Assembly: GCA_039654915.1 (NCBI GenBank) | Contig: CM077594.1 | Span: 49,119,001 to 49,183,000, forward strand | Length of the DNA stretch: 64,000 nucleotides | Direction of reading: 5' to 3' | From: Aquilaria yunnanensis | Lineage: Eukaryota > Streptophyta > Magnoliopsida > Malvales > Thymelaeaceae | Shown here: piece after piece, positions 21,897 through 33,706 of the stretch | Position numbering within the stretch: position 1 is the first letter of the stretch | Layout: each line of letters opens with the position of its first letter | The notes under the pieces: generated by a model | Told to the model about the DNA's origin: nothing | What the model saw: only the letters and a program-made list of their open reading frames with translations | The model's database searches: none | Made by a program: the position numbers and the translations under genes

Positions 21897-23357
21897 CTGA
21901 GGTACACAACCTCGGTAGCCTGCCAATACCAACCACGGGAAACTAGCATATCGCTTCTCTCGGGAGGATGACCGAACTAACTTCGGAGCCAGGGAATACC
22001 CCGAAGTACCAGTCTGACTTCAGGAAAAGGCTCCTCACTCCGAAGGGAGACATCAACCAAGGGGACCTCCGAAGTATGGTAGGAGCCATCATCGAGTCTC
22101 TGGCATTCCGCCCGCACACTTTGCACGCCGCCCTCATAGGCACTTTGACACGCCTCCACTGCCCACGTCCTGTCATGTAGGGCTACGCTTTTTGTAGCTC
22201 GTGGCCCGAGGAGCCTGCAGGCGGCTAGGGCCCCCACGCCCAGAAGTACGGATGACATCCATCCATACACGTGTCACAATCTGAAGGGCTCAACCCCTCT
22301 ATATATCAGGGCAAAGGTCTCAGGAAGAGGGGGATCTCTCTTCTCCCTCCACCCTGAATCCTCTCCTTTCGGAAAACACGGCAGGCAAAAGTCTCTTGTG
22401 CTTACTACTTCCTCTCCACCCCTCAAAGCACTGACTTGGGCGTCGGAGGCTCCTCCCTGGAAAAAGACTTCGGGGACCTCCTAACCCCGTTTTCTGAGTG
22501 TTCCAGGCAGGTCCTCCTGAGGAATTCCTGTTTCGGGCTTTCTCCCATACCGGAAGTCCGCCTCGGCCCCACCGTGCCTGCCACACAAAGATGCTGCCGG
22601 CCATCACAGGTGATCCACACAGAGCACCATCTGTCGGGACTCGCCTGCACCTCCTGAAGTCCCTACCGCACTCACCACGACACACAGTGGAGATGATGCT
22701 GATGGGCATCAATTACCGAGTAGACCAACTTAAACTAATGACATTAATATCATATATCAACTCATCCAGGCATGGCCATGCATTTTTCTAAGTCTTACTT
22801 TATCAAGGGGCCCGAAGATATCACTCCTGTTACATAGGAGGGACAAATCGCATCTTGATCATACAAATCCCTCCACATGATATGTGACATACCCAATGAC
22901 CTCCTTCAAGTTTACTTAGTTACGAGCAACAAAGGAAAGTATCAAAGTATGTGACTCACATGTTGGGAACCTTGATGATCTTAGGTCGAAGGACTACATA
23001 TACCATGATCACTATGAGAATCATTTATGACACTCATATAACGATCCATGTAGTGTTCTCATGGTGGGTCGGTCCAGTACACAAGTTCTCCAACTTGTAC
23101 CCATATGTAGACTACATATCTCATATTAGTTTCCACATATGCTAGTCGTTATGTATTATTGCAACCCGCTCCACAATAATACTAGACCAGGGACGTTTGA
23201 GAATATCATTAATCTAGGGTTACAATTATGTTTATTACGTTACGCAAAAACAGAACAGCAAACATAATTGCTGGATTAATGCCTTAATAAAGTATCATGA
23301 CTCAATGTGCAAAAAATACAACCATCTCGTGATTGGCTTTTGGGCACAACACTAACA

Positions 23358-23371
23358 ATCTCCCACTTGCA
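23358..23371 (-). promoter_or_regulatory. Copia polypurine tract
   Basis: ATCTCCCACTTGC on the plus strand, i.e. GCAAGTGGGAGAT in element sense, directly before the LTR terminus TGTTAGTG. This is a typical copia arrangement. Confidence 0.75.
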
Positions 23372-25321
23372 CTAAAAGCCAATCATCCATGTATCTAATA
23401 CCAATGAACCTAGAATGGCTATCATGCTTCTGCTGCGTAAGGGGCTTTATCAGTGGATCAACACTTGCTACCTGTCGAAGTCCTGCATATCCTTACATCA
23501 CCCCTCTCGATGATCTCCCTGATGAGATGATATCGTCAGAGTATGTGTTTGGATCGCTAGTGAGATCGAGGTTCCTTAGCTTGTTCGATTGCTTTATTAT
23601 GAGTTAAATGATGAACTTCTTGATCCAAACTGCCTCCTTCGTAGCATCAGAGGCGGCAATGTACTCAGATTCTATTGTAGAGTCAGCAACTGTCTCTTGC
23701 TTTGAACTCTTCCACCTCACAGTACCACCACCAATACAAAACACATAACTAGATTGTGATCTAAAATCATCCTTATCAGATTGGAAGCTTGCATCGGTGT
23801 AACCCCTTTCAACGAGCTCATCTTCACCTCCAAATACTAAGAATGCATCCTTAGTCCTTCATAAGTACTTAAGGATGTTCTTAACAGCTATCCAGTGACT
23901 CTCACCGTGGTTCGATTGGTACCTACTCATCATGCTCAAGGCATATGAGACATCGGGACGAGTACATATCATGGCATACATGATAGATCCAATTGCTGAG
24001 GCATATGGAATCTTACTCATGCGCTCTCTCTCCTCGGGTGTACTCGGACATTGAGATCTAGAAAGAGTTATACCATGTGACATGGGCAAAAATCCTTTGT
24101 TGGAATCTTGCATGCTAAACCTCTTTAGCAGTTTGTCAATATATGTACTTTGACTTAGGCCAAGAAGCTTTGTAGATCTATCTTTATAGATCCTGATGCC
24201 TAACACATAGGCTACTTCACCCAAGTCCTTGATAGAGAAACACTTCCCTAGCCAAGTCTTCACAAACTGTAGCTTAGGAATGTCATTCCCGATGAGTAGT
24301 ATATCATCTACATACTACACCAAGAAGACAATAGTGCTCTCACTAACCTTCTTGTAGACACAAGGTTCATCTTCATTTTTGATAAAACCAAACTTTTTGA
24401 TTGCATCATCAAAATGAAGATTCCAACTTCGAGAAGCTTGCTTCAGTCCATAAATGGACCTTTGCAACTTGCACACTTTATTGGCATTCTCAGGAGTGAC
24501 AAAGCCCTCAAGTTGTGTCATGTACACATCCTCAAGTAGCTTTCCATTTAGGAAAGCAGTTTTGACATCCATTGCCATATCTCATAATCATGGTGTGCAG
24601 CAATAGCAAACAAAATTCGGATGGATTTAAGCATAGCAACTGGTGAAAAAGTTTCATCATAGTCAATACCATGAATTTGCTTGAAACCTTTTGCAACCAA
24701 TCATCCCTTAAAGGTAATCACATTACCATCCATGTCAGTTTTCTTCTTGAAAACCCATTTGCACCCTATGGGTTTTACTCCTTCAGGTGGGTCAACCAAA
24801 GTCCATACTTGGTTTTCATACATGGATTCTATCTCGGATTTCATGGCCACTAGCCACTTCTTAAAGTCAGGCCCTGACATAGCTTGTTGGTAGGTTGTGG
24901 GCTCATCTTGATCCATGAGCATCACATCACCAGTGTGAGTCATGAGAAATCCATATCTCTCAGGCTCACACCGAATCCTACCAGACCTACGTGGGCTCTG
25001 TGCTACAGGAACAAACTCTTGAACCATAACATCTTGTGGTGTCTGTTCAGGTTCCATTTCAGGTTTGATGTCTCCTTGTTGTTTTTGAATTTCTTGAAGT
25101 TCTACAGTCCTCCCACTAGTTCCTTTAGAGATAAACTTTTTCTCTAAAAAGACACTAGTTCGAGCAACAAACACTTTTTTGTCAGAAGGATTGTAGAAAT
25201 AGTAACCCTTTGTTTGTTTGGGATACCCAACAAAAAGGCCTTTTTGATAGTTGGACCCTAGTTTGTCAGAGGACAGCCCCAAATCTTCATAAAAGACAAA
25301 TTGGGACGCCTCCCACTCCAT
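23372..25321 (-). pseudogene. Copia reverse transcriptase and RNase H (broken)
   Basis: Minus-strand pol remnant. RT begins with MKSEIESMYENQVWTLVDPP and GCKWVFKKK (24720-24850), continues with [11 protein letters not shown] and IYGLKQASRSW (24430-24580), then YVDD near 24305, then GMRIYKDR-like and RPDVSYALS blocks to about 23860. RNase H follows (YTDASFQSDKDD, SSKQETVADSTIESEYIAAS at 23640-23790). A TAG at 24315-24317 sits just before YVDD, with further stops near 23605 and 23490, and frames change near 24600 and 23870. The enzyme would copy element RNA in virus-like particles; this copy is dead. Confidence 0.88.
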
Positions 25322-26393
25322 ATCTCATATGGTGTCTTTTGAACCGATTTAGATAGAACTCTGTTTAGTGTAAAAGAGGTTGTCTCTAGAGCATGTCCCC
25401 AAAAGGAGTTTGGAAGGTCAGCTTGACTCATCATGGAGGGAACCATGTCTAACAGAGTTCGATTTCTCCTTTCAGATACACCATTCCATTGAGGTGTACC
25501 TAGTGGAGTGAGTTGTGATACTATACCACACTCCTTCAGATAGTCAAGGAATTCTCGATCCAAGTACTCTCCACCTTGATCTATTCGAAGCATTTTGATA
25601 CTCTTCCCGAGTTGATTCTCTACTTTATTCTTGAATTCTTTGAACTTTTCAAAGGATTCTGACTTGTGTCTCATAAGATACACATAGCCATATCTGCTGA
25701 AGTCATGAGTGAAAGTAATGAAGTATCGGAAACCTCCTCTAGCATGTGTAGACATAGGGCCACATACATCACTATGTATAAGTCTAAGTAAGTCATCAGC
25801 CTTTTCACTTTGCCCTGTTAATGGGGCTTTGGTCATCTTGCCCAACAAACATGACTCACATGTCTCATATGATTCAAAATCAAATGAGTCCAAGAGTCCA
25901 TCCTTATGGAGCTTGGATATGCGGGTCTTGTTTATATGGCCCAAGCGACAGTGCCAGAGATAGGTCGAGTTTGAATCATTTAATTTGACCTTCTTAGTAT
26001 TCACATTATAGATTGGATCTTTGAGGTCTAGAACATACAACCCATTTCTAAGTTGAGCATTGCCATAAAAATTTTCATTCAAATAAATAGAACAACATTT
26101 GTCCTTTATTATAAATGAAAAACCTTTCTTGTCCAAACAAGAAACAGAAATCAAATTTCTACTAATAGTAGGCATAACGTAGCAGTTGTCTACTTCTTAA
26201 ACTAATCCATTAGGTAAAGTGAGAACATAAGTCCCTATGGCCAAGGCAGCAACCCTTGCTCCATTTCTAACACGTAGGCCTACTTCACATCAGGCCAATC
26301 TTCTAATTCTACTTAGATCTTGCACATTTGCACAAATGTGAGATCCATATCCAGTATCCAATACCCAAGATGAGGAAGTAGAAAAGTTAGCCT
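25258..26393 (-). pseudogene. Copia protease and integrase (broken)
   Basis: The right part holds the protease active-site sequence WVLDTGYGSHIC near 26345, then a frame interruption. The 305-codon frame from 26175 holds the pre-integrase zinc region (LWHCRLGH with downstream CESCLLGK) and the catalytic core: IHSDVCGPM (Asp), RIDQGGEYLD (Asp; usual form SDRGGEY) and GVSERRNRTLLDM (Glu). It ends near 25258 where the frame shifts into the next 206-codon segment (GYPKQTKGYYFY). The order protease, integrase, RT defines Ty1/copia. Confidence 0.88.
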
Positions 26394-27250
26394 CTATAAC
26401 AAAAATACCTGAAGTGGAAGTCTTACTTCCTTTTCCTTAGCAAGTTCTTCAAGATAGAGCTTGCAGTTGTGCTTCCAGTGTCCATGTTGCTTACAATGGA
26501 AGCACTCCCCTTCCTTAGCCACACCACCCTTTGGTTTCAGTGTAGCTGAAGAAGAATTAGCATTGGACTTTCCATTAGCTTTATCCTTCTTCTTGTTGGC
26601 TTTTCCCTTTCCTTTGCCCTTTTGAACAACCAAAATGGGTTAGCCTTCTTAAGGTTTTGCTCAGCAGTTCTCAACATGTTGAGCAATTCAGGGAGGGACT
26701 TGTCAAGGTTGTTCATGTTATACTTCATGATGAACTGACTGTAGCTTTCAGGCAACGATTCTAAGACTACATCAATAGCCAACTCTTTCTGAGGAGGAAA
26801 TCCCAAACTCTGAAGATTCTCAATGTACCCAATCATCTTGAGAACATGAGGACCCAAGGGACTTGCCTTAGACATTATGCACTGAAACAATGCCTTAGAG
26901 GTCTCAAACCTCTCATGCCTAGCTTGCTCTTGGAAAAGCATTTTGAGATGTTCGATCATATCGAACGCCCCCATGTTCTCATGTTGCTTCTGAAGCTTAG
27001 ATTCCATGGTAATAAGCACGAGGCATGCAACATCCAAAGCATCATCAGAATGCCTCTTGTGAGCATCCCTTTCAGCTCTTGGAGCAGTGGCAGCAGGCTC
27101 ATTTAGAATGGGCTGCTCTAGGACATAAGCCTTTTTCTCTTGCTTGAGGACTATCCTCAAGTTTCGGTACCATTTGAGAAAGTTGGTCCCATTTAGTTTT
27201 TCCTTCTCAAGGATTGATCACAACGGTAGTGTCGATGTGTTTCGTGCCAT
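26394..27250 (-). pseudogene. Copia gag with zinc knuckle (broken)
   Basis: The start MARNTSTLPL at 27250 is followed by an in-frame TGA at 27218-27220, where related proteins usually have Cys. The Gag core (LNGTNFLKWYRNLRIVLKQ and the segment with DDALDVACLVL) runs to about 26540. A frameshift near 26600 leads to a second frame with an intact CCHC zinc knuckle, CFHCKQHGHWKHNC, near 26460-26510. This is the nucleocapsid protein of the copia element; this copy is non-functional. Confidence 0.85.
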
Positions 27251-28000
27251 GGTTATCTACAACAGTAAATATGCAGTGTAAGAGTCATGTATTTTAATTC
27301 ATTTAATAAGGACTTTTATTAAACGATCTCCCACTATTTTCCTCAAAATAATAATCCTCAATATTATTTTGGAACACCTCGGCGCTACGGTATTCTAGTG
27401 GGCCAAGATCCATATTTGACCACAACTTGAGTCAGCTTTGGCTTTTCTCTTAAGTTACAGCTATTTAGGTAGGCAACTCCTTGCCAATTGCATCTCATGC
27501 AACTCTTGGATAGTTGGGTGAGTCAACACTTGTCTAAGCTCACCTCATGAACTTAAGCCCAACTCTATGCCTCTAAGTCCCTAATCCTATTAGGATGACT
27601 TAGTTAAGTCAAACGCAAAGTTAGCAATTTGGATATCACTATTATCCCATTGTGCCTTACAGAGATGAACATAGGTGCTTTGCTTTGGCAAACCCACCTA
27701 ATGTTGATCAAAGTCTTGACGAGTGCCAACATTTGGAAGGCATCACATCTAATGACTTAATATTTGTTTGAGGGATTTTTCTTTTGATCTCACCAATTTG
27801 TTATCTCCGGTTGTCTTATACATGCATCACATACAAATATAAAACATGCATCTCATGCTTACAAGAAAGTAAACGTGACATGGTTACAGCCCAAACTATG
27901 CGATATTCTCAAGCCAATGAGAATATCATAAAAGACTAAGAAAAGAAAAGGGTCTTCACAAGCTCCTTCTCTTCCTTTCTTCGTTGCCCCTTGGTTGTCA
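27251..28000 (-). other. Probable copia leader
   Basis: Non-coding sequence next to the copia gag start, with no initiator-Met PBS found. I take it to be untranslated leader of the copia element because it runs on without a visible junction from the gag start. Confidence 0.4.
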
Positions 28001-30703
28001 CCTCCTTGGACATACCACCTTGGATGATCCTATAATGTGCCACTACATCAATAATAGAAACCTCGAGTTACATTCGAGGGGGGTAAGGTGAGAAAAGAAT
28101 ATACAATGAGAGTAACAAGAGAAGGCACGACTCGCAGGCCATATTTACAAGTACAACCAATCAAGGGCTGTAACCATTCACCATGCTTCAACCATCAATC
28201 AGCATAACATGCCAATTCTCATTCAATAAATGAATGCCAATTTTCATGAGTTGATTAACCAGTTTTATTTATGTGGCACTTCATATACGGTGGTCCCATT
28301 GGCCGGTCAGTGGGCGGTGGTTCCTACCCAGGAAGCCTGTGAGAGCTGGTATCACGGTGGATTACAATTGGCTAGCTGTATATGTGCACGAATTAAAATC
28401 CCATGATACTAGTTGATTAACCTAGAATATGCAAGATGCATGCTCTTATGCTTTGACTTGGTTTATTAAAACCATAAAACATTAACTTGGCTAGGTAATT
28501 TCATAAAACTAATTACCAATAGCCAAAGCATACAAAATCAACATTTGTGTGAGTTTACTACATATAACAACTCATCAAAACATTCATACATAAGTAGGCT
28601 AATGCCCTCACCCAAGAGCAATCCTAGAGTCTAGGACTCCTCAAAACATAGTTTATGGAGGTAGCTAAGTGTATTGTATAAATACAAGCCTCTACTAAGA
28701 TCTTATTGACTTAACCCCCACCTTGGATACACGTCCCAGTGGCGAGCCTCAAAAGCCCTTATCCAAGTGCTGCTAGGCTCTACAGCCAAAGGAAGACACT
28801 AGTTAGTAATGTTACTTAGCCAACAAGTACCCATGTAGACTAGAATCATAGAGATTCTCAAGTTCCATACCTGTACACACAAAAGAGCAATACCGCTATA
28901 ATCTTCAACGATTACCAAGCCCAACAACTTCAGTCTCTGCACAACATAACTAGGGAGTGAGAATTCGACAATTCTCAGTAAGGGGTCTTCTGTGTACTTG
29001 CAAGAAAATTACTAAGACTGAACATATGATAAACATATGTAAACTTGCTATGAGCTCACAGAGCATAAGGGTCTGATATATGCACATATAACTAGGCCCT
29101 CCTCAAACTAGTCCTCCTCACGGGGCGTCACTCCATGCCTAGCGAGTTCTAGCCACAAACTCGCTCTTAGTAAGCGGTAGCTTACTGACGCAATCATGTA
29201 GCCTTCCCTTAGTTGTTGTGCAGGGGAATCATGATGGAACTATTGTAGACTAGGCCGTAAGACCTCCCTGTAGACTAGATGAACAAGGTTTCACCTTGCA
29301 ACCTCATGGCTATGGCATGGCTAGGTTGCCAAGGGTTCTAAACCTCTCACCTGGGCTAATAATACCTAGTTGTGATCATTGCAACATAGTTTCCTCTAAA
29401 ACTTGCCTTCACTTTGAGTTAATATAAATCTAAAAATGGGGCATTTTAAGTATTTTTAAAACATGGAGGTGATAGTACTCCCTCTTAGCTTCACATGGAA
29501 TCTTGAATCACCTCAATCGGACACCGGAGCAAAAAGTTATGACAAAAACAAAACCGGGTGTCAAATGCTGTCTTGGCGACGCGTGGCAACAGTTGTCGAC
29601 GTTCTGCCAATTTTCTGAGGTCTTGGCAACGCATCGTGGGAACTCATGTGGATTGGCGATGTGTCGCCAAACTTGCAAAATGCCCAAAAAAACTTCGGTT
29701 TTGCTCCTAAGAACTTTGGACACTTCCTACACATATCAAACATGCTTGGAATGCCTCCAAATTTCATATACACATAGAACATGTTGCATAGATCACAACC
29801 AACTATCACAAGCCAATCTATGATGCCTTGTAACATCAATTCAATCCTCCCAAATCTCCTAGTCCATCATGATTCAACCAAAACCTTTAACTAATGCTAT
29901 TGCTAGAATCACTCAATTCCTTCAAGCAAACTCAAGCCAATAGCATTAATTGAATCTGAAAACATAACTACCTTACCTCAACTCCAAGTAACAAGCAAGA
30001 ATCAATCTCCTTTTCAGTCAACCAAGCTCACCAAAGTTCTACACAAGTTCCAATCCAAAAACAAAGCACTAATCACCAAAACTTCACTCTCTAACCAAAA
30101 CCCAAGCTCCAAACCAAGTAAATAACATGAATTCAATCAAGAACACATTACTTACCTCGCTCAAAAATAGGGGATATGGAAAAACACCCTTCCAAGCTTC
30201 AAAATCATGGTTTAAAGCTTGAAATGCACTCCTCCTAGCTTATAGACTTTGAATTGCACCTTTGACAACAAGAACACTTCATTCCAAGCTTAAGTTGAGA
30301 GCAAAATGAGGGTGAGAAGGCTAGAAATGAGATCATGGCAGCCATAGCCTCACTTTCCTTTCTTAAACCCTCACTTAACCCCAAAGCCATCAAAGTATTA
30401 AGCTTGTTACAAATAAAGCCCGATCTTTGTAACTTAGTCATTCTTGATTAAATTCTTGTTTATTCTTCAAGTTTGAGTTAAGGTTGAAAGTTAAGTTTTA
30501 AAAATTCATTTTAAAACACTCGGGAGTCATCTTAGCTATTCAGGATGCAAAATTACCATTTTTCCCCTTAACTTCGTTTAGTGCCTTATTTTTTCTTGGA
30601 ACTTAGTGAACTTTGCTAAACTTCTCTATTCTTGCTATGTAAACTGGAATTAAGGTTCTAAACTTAATTTAGAACACTTTACCTTCCTCAATCATGCTTC
30701 CCA
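28001..30703. other. Unassigned sequence, no gene seen
   Basis: About 2.7 kb without recognisable coding sequence. It contains repeated words TTGGCGATGTGTCGCC, TTGGCAACGCATCG and TGGCGACGCGTGG between 29570 and 29680, and a segment near 30290-30400 resembling the transcribed part of long gypsy LTRs read on the minus strand. It may be a decayed LTR inserted in the Tat RNase H, but I could not establish both ends. The expected copia 5' LTR is not here. Confidence 0.35.
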
Positions 30704-31640
30704 CTAGAAGGGCCATAACATAAATAGCCTTTTGTAGTAAGGGGTACCTGACTTTGGCACCATGCAGGGACTTGCTCATGTAATATACTGGCCATTGCTT
30801 TGCCCCCTCTTCATTCACAAGGACCAAACTGAGCACCTTTTTGGTGATGGAGAGCTATAGTATGAGGGGTTCCCTTTCCCGTGGCTGTCGGAGTATCGGC
30901 AGACGAGTTAGGTAGACCTTAAGATCTTCCCAGGCCTTTTGGCAGTCTTCGTTCCAAGGATGCACCTCAGTTCCGAGGTCACCACCATTTTTTGCTGCCT
31001 TAGTGAGGACCTTAAAGAATGGTCGGCAGCGATTCCCATATCTGGAGATGAATCTGCTGAGGGACACGATTCTCCCTGTGAGTCTTTCCACATCCTTAGT
31101 CATCATGGGGGTTTGGAATCCCAGTAGGGCCTTGACCTCTTCTGGATTGGTGTTGATACCTCTTTTTGGCACCATGAATCCGAGGAACTTACCTGCGTTC
31201 ACCCCGGACATGCATTTTTCGGGGTTGAGACGGATTCCAAAGGTCTTCAGTTGGTGGAATGTTTCCTCTAAGTCCGTGATATGACTACTAGGTAGTTTGC
31301 TCTTAACTATCATATCATCGACGTAGACTTCCATGTTTCTCCCGATTTGGGAGTTAAAGGCCCTGTTCACCAACCTTTGGTACGTGGCTCCTGCATTCTT
31401 AAGCTCGAAGGGCATTCTAATATAGCAGTATGTACCAACTTCGGTGATGAAGGTGGTCATTTCCTCGTCTTCGGGGTCCATCCTATTTTGATGATACCCA
31501 CTAAAGGTGTCAAGGAAACTAAGGAGGCCATACTCGGCGGTTGAATCTACCAACTGATCTATTGGCGGCAGAGGATATGAATCTTTAGGGCAAGCATCGT
31601 TCACATTTCGAAAGTTGATGCACATTCGAAGTTTATCACT
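30704..31640 (-). pseudogene. Tat-like reverse transcriptase and RNase H N-terminus
   Basis: Minus-strand frame from 31625: MCINFRNVNDACPKDSYPLP, SGYHQNRMDPEDEEMTTFIT, FELKNAGATYQRLVN and the catalytic YVDDMIVKS, followed by the thumb/connection (FLGFMVPKRGI, LTGRIVSLSRFISRY). The frame passes into RNase H near 30800 (VNEEGAKQWPVYYMSKS) and stops matching at about 30710. YVDDMIVKS and KNAGATYQRL are typical of the Tat/Athila branch of Ty3/gypsy. It is separated from the protease by a stop, and the rest of RNase H and integrase are missing here. Confidence 0.85.
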
Positions 31641-32474
31641 CCCTTCCTTTGTGGCGATAACAACGTTACTAAGCCATTCAGGGTATTTGACTTTCCTAAT
31701 TACAGCTTCTTCTATTAAGTGTTAGACTTCAGTTTTAACGAAGTTGTTCTTATGTGCCGAGAGGTTTTGCTTTTTTTGTCGGACGGGCTTTGCCTTTGGG
31801 TGGACCTTAAGGCTATGTTTGATTATGCAAGGGTCTACCCTAGGCATGTCCTTCGGCGAGTAGGCAAACAGATCTTTTTTCATTAACAAGAAAGATACAA
31901 GTTTTTCCTTGTCACCTTCGGCCAGTTTTTTCCCTATTCGAGTACTTTGGCCTAGGACAAGTTCTACATCTTCTGTTTCTATTTTCTCGGGGTCTTTTCT
32001 TTCTTCTCCCTTTGCCTCCCCTGCAAGCACGACGTTTCCTCCCAAAGTCTGTGTGTAGCTCTTCGTTGGGACCTTTCTTGCTTTTACAATGACCTTTCTC
32101 ACTTCCCCTTGGTCGATGAAGATCTCAGCATCTCCATCCTTTGTGGTGAAGGTGACAGTCAAGTATTTCACATCTGGGCGAAAGTGGAGGTTTCCTTGCG
32201 TCTGTCTCCCAAGGATGGCATTATATGACAAAGGGACATCTATGACGATGAACCTTGTCATTATGGAAGCAAAAAGCTCATCCTTGTTCTGTTGTGAAGT
32301 TGCCCTTAGCATTAGAGAGAGGTCAATCCATCCAAGGACAGGGAGTTCAGACGGACCTACTCCGAAGGTAGGGGAGCTTACAAGCTTGAGATCACCTTTT
32401 GGGATACCCAATTTCGGTAGCAAATGAGAGAATAAGACGTCAGCGTTAGAACCATCGTCAAGGGGTACTCTTTT
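31641..32474 (-). pseudogene. Tat-like protease and linker
   Basis: The minus-strand frame contains PLDDGSNADVLF (aspartic protease active site, here DDG), FGVGPSELPVLGWIDLSL, YNAILGRQTQGNLHF (the ILGR flap-side motif) and a linker ending near KHSLKVHPKAKPVRQ, the usual entry into RT. The N-terminus is cut at 32474 by a copia LTR edge. A stop near 31722 separates it from RT. Confidence 0.8.
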
Positions 32475-32670
32475 TGTTGGGTTTTGGGAGCTAAACAGCA
32501 AAGCAAACTTTAACTGAAACCCTCCAGGATCCAAGTGAAACGGGGTAAACCGGGTGTTCGAAAATTTTCATACATAATTTTCGGTTGAGATGTCTCGCTC
32601 AATTGTAGAGTCGAATCACAAAACCTGAACAGTTGACGTGTTCAAGCTCCCTATGGTATCCACACGAACC
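32475..32670 (-). mobile_element. Copia LTR fragment
   Basis: TGTTGGGTTTTGGGAG and the following about 190 bp match 15411-15600 (shared words include CCAAGTGAAACGGGGTAAAC and CAAAACCTGAACAGTTGACG). It ends abruptly after CCACACGAACCT, where Tat integrase sequence in the opposite orientation begins. Only one LTR edge is kept. Confidence 0.8.
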
Positions 32671-33706
32671 TATGGTTCTCACATAGGAACTGATGCCCTT
32701 GTCGGGGTACTACTCTGCCAAGGATACTTCTAGCCTACCTTGAGGAAGGATGCCAGGCAGTTCATCCAAAAATGCAACAACTGCCAGAGACACGCTTTTG
32801 ACCAGAGACTACCCTCGGAAGTCATAACTTTGGCAAACTACCCCTGCCCCTTCACCGTATGGGGTATAGACCTCATTGGGCCTCTCCCAACAGCTCCCGA
32901 AGGAGTGAAAATTTTTGTAGTCACGGTAGACTACTTCACCAAGTGGATCGAGGAAGAGCCTTTAGCAGCAATATCGGTGAGGGACATACAGAGATTTGAC
33001 ACATAGAACATCATATGCAGATTTGGCATGCCAAGGGTGATAGTATCTAATAATGGGTCCCAATTTACTGATAAGGGGTTCCATGAATTCGCTACCAACC
33101 TCAGAATTAAATTACACTTCACCCCAGTGGCCCATCCTCAGAGCAATGAATATGTTGAAGTGTCCAACAGAACCATAAAAGATGGTTTGAAAAAGTGGTT
33201 GAAAGAAGAAAAGGGAAAATGGCCAGGATAGTTCCCGAGTGTTCTGTGGAGCTATCGAACAACTCCCAGAAGGGCCACGGGTGAGACACCCTTCTCACTC
33301 GTCTTCGGGACAGAGGCCATTATCCTCGTCGAGGTTGCATAGCCATCTGTTAGAATACAGGTGTTCGACAAAGAAGGGAACAACCTCGGTTTAAGGACCA
33401 GGTTGGATTTAATTTTGCGAGCATAAGGAGATGGCCGAGCTTAGAAGAAAAGCTTTTCAATAGAGAATAGTCATTGCTACAAACTTGCACGTTAAGGGTA
33501 AAAGAATTAAGAAAGGGGACCTCGTCCTCCAAAGAGCTGAATTTGAAGCCCAAAGATCATCCCATGGAATACTTCAGGCAAATTGGGATGGACGTTATTT
33601 GGTCCTCGAAGAAGTTTGGCCGGGGGTCTACAAGCTCGGTAATACAAAAGGAGGAGAGTTGAAAAATATATGGCATTCAGACTCTCTGAAAAATTTTTAC
33701 ACTTAG
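32671..33706 (+). pseudogene. Tat-like integrase, plus strand (broken, catalytic Asp lost)
   Basis: Plus-strand remnant homologous to 14084-15060. It has KDARQFIQKCNNCQRH (zinc region end), WGIDLIGPLP with the first catalytic Asp, VSNNGSQF where the second Asp is replaced by Asn (codon 33049-33051), [33 protein letters not shown] and the C-terminal end GVYKLGNTKGGELKN. Stops at 33003-33005 and 33228-33230 and several frameshifts after 33330 break it. It is oriented opposite to the antisense ORF to its right, mirroring the arrangement at 7758-15060. Confidence 0.85.

Larger units (their letters stand above)
16188..22711 (+). mobile_element. Tat-like solo LTR, interrupted by element E4
   Basis: Starts TGATAGCCGAAG, matching the LTR start after the polypurine tract at 37705 (TGATAGCCAAAG), and ends GGGCATCA, as does the LTR at 38416. 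It is flanked by ATTAC at 16183-16187 and 22712-22716. Its sequence is split by E4 at 16255-21896. Outside E4 it is about 0.8 kb, including ACTTGGGCGTCGGAGGCT near 22434, which recurs near 38274. One caveat is that GCACCATCTGTCGGGA near 22624 resembles the primer-binding region of Tat/Athila elements, so the right-hand 80 bp could be internal sequence. Confidence 0.65.
15411..23357 (-). mobile_element. Copia 3' LTR, interrupted (pieces 15411-16187 and 22717-23357)
   Basis: The plus-strand start TGTTATGTTTTGGGAG aligns with TGTTGGGTTTTGGGAG at 32475. The other end, CACAACACTAACA at 23345-23357, abuts the copia polypurine tract. Removing the inserted block 16188-22711 and one copy of ATTAC gives an LTR of about 1.4 kb. 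It is the 3' LTR of the minus-strand copia element whose coding region follows at 23372-27250. It was inserted in the Tat RNase H (possible TSD TCTGC at 15406-15410, partner not found). The 5' LTR was not found. Confidence 0.75.

Noticed and set aside
29275..30708. Possible solo LTR 29280-30703 with TSD CTAGA
   Set aside because: TG...CA ends and a CTAGA pair exist, but the left flank is not Tat sequence as the right flank is, so the match is probably chance.
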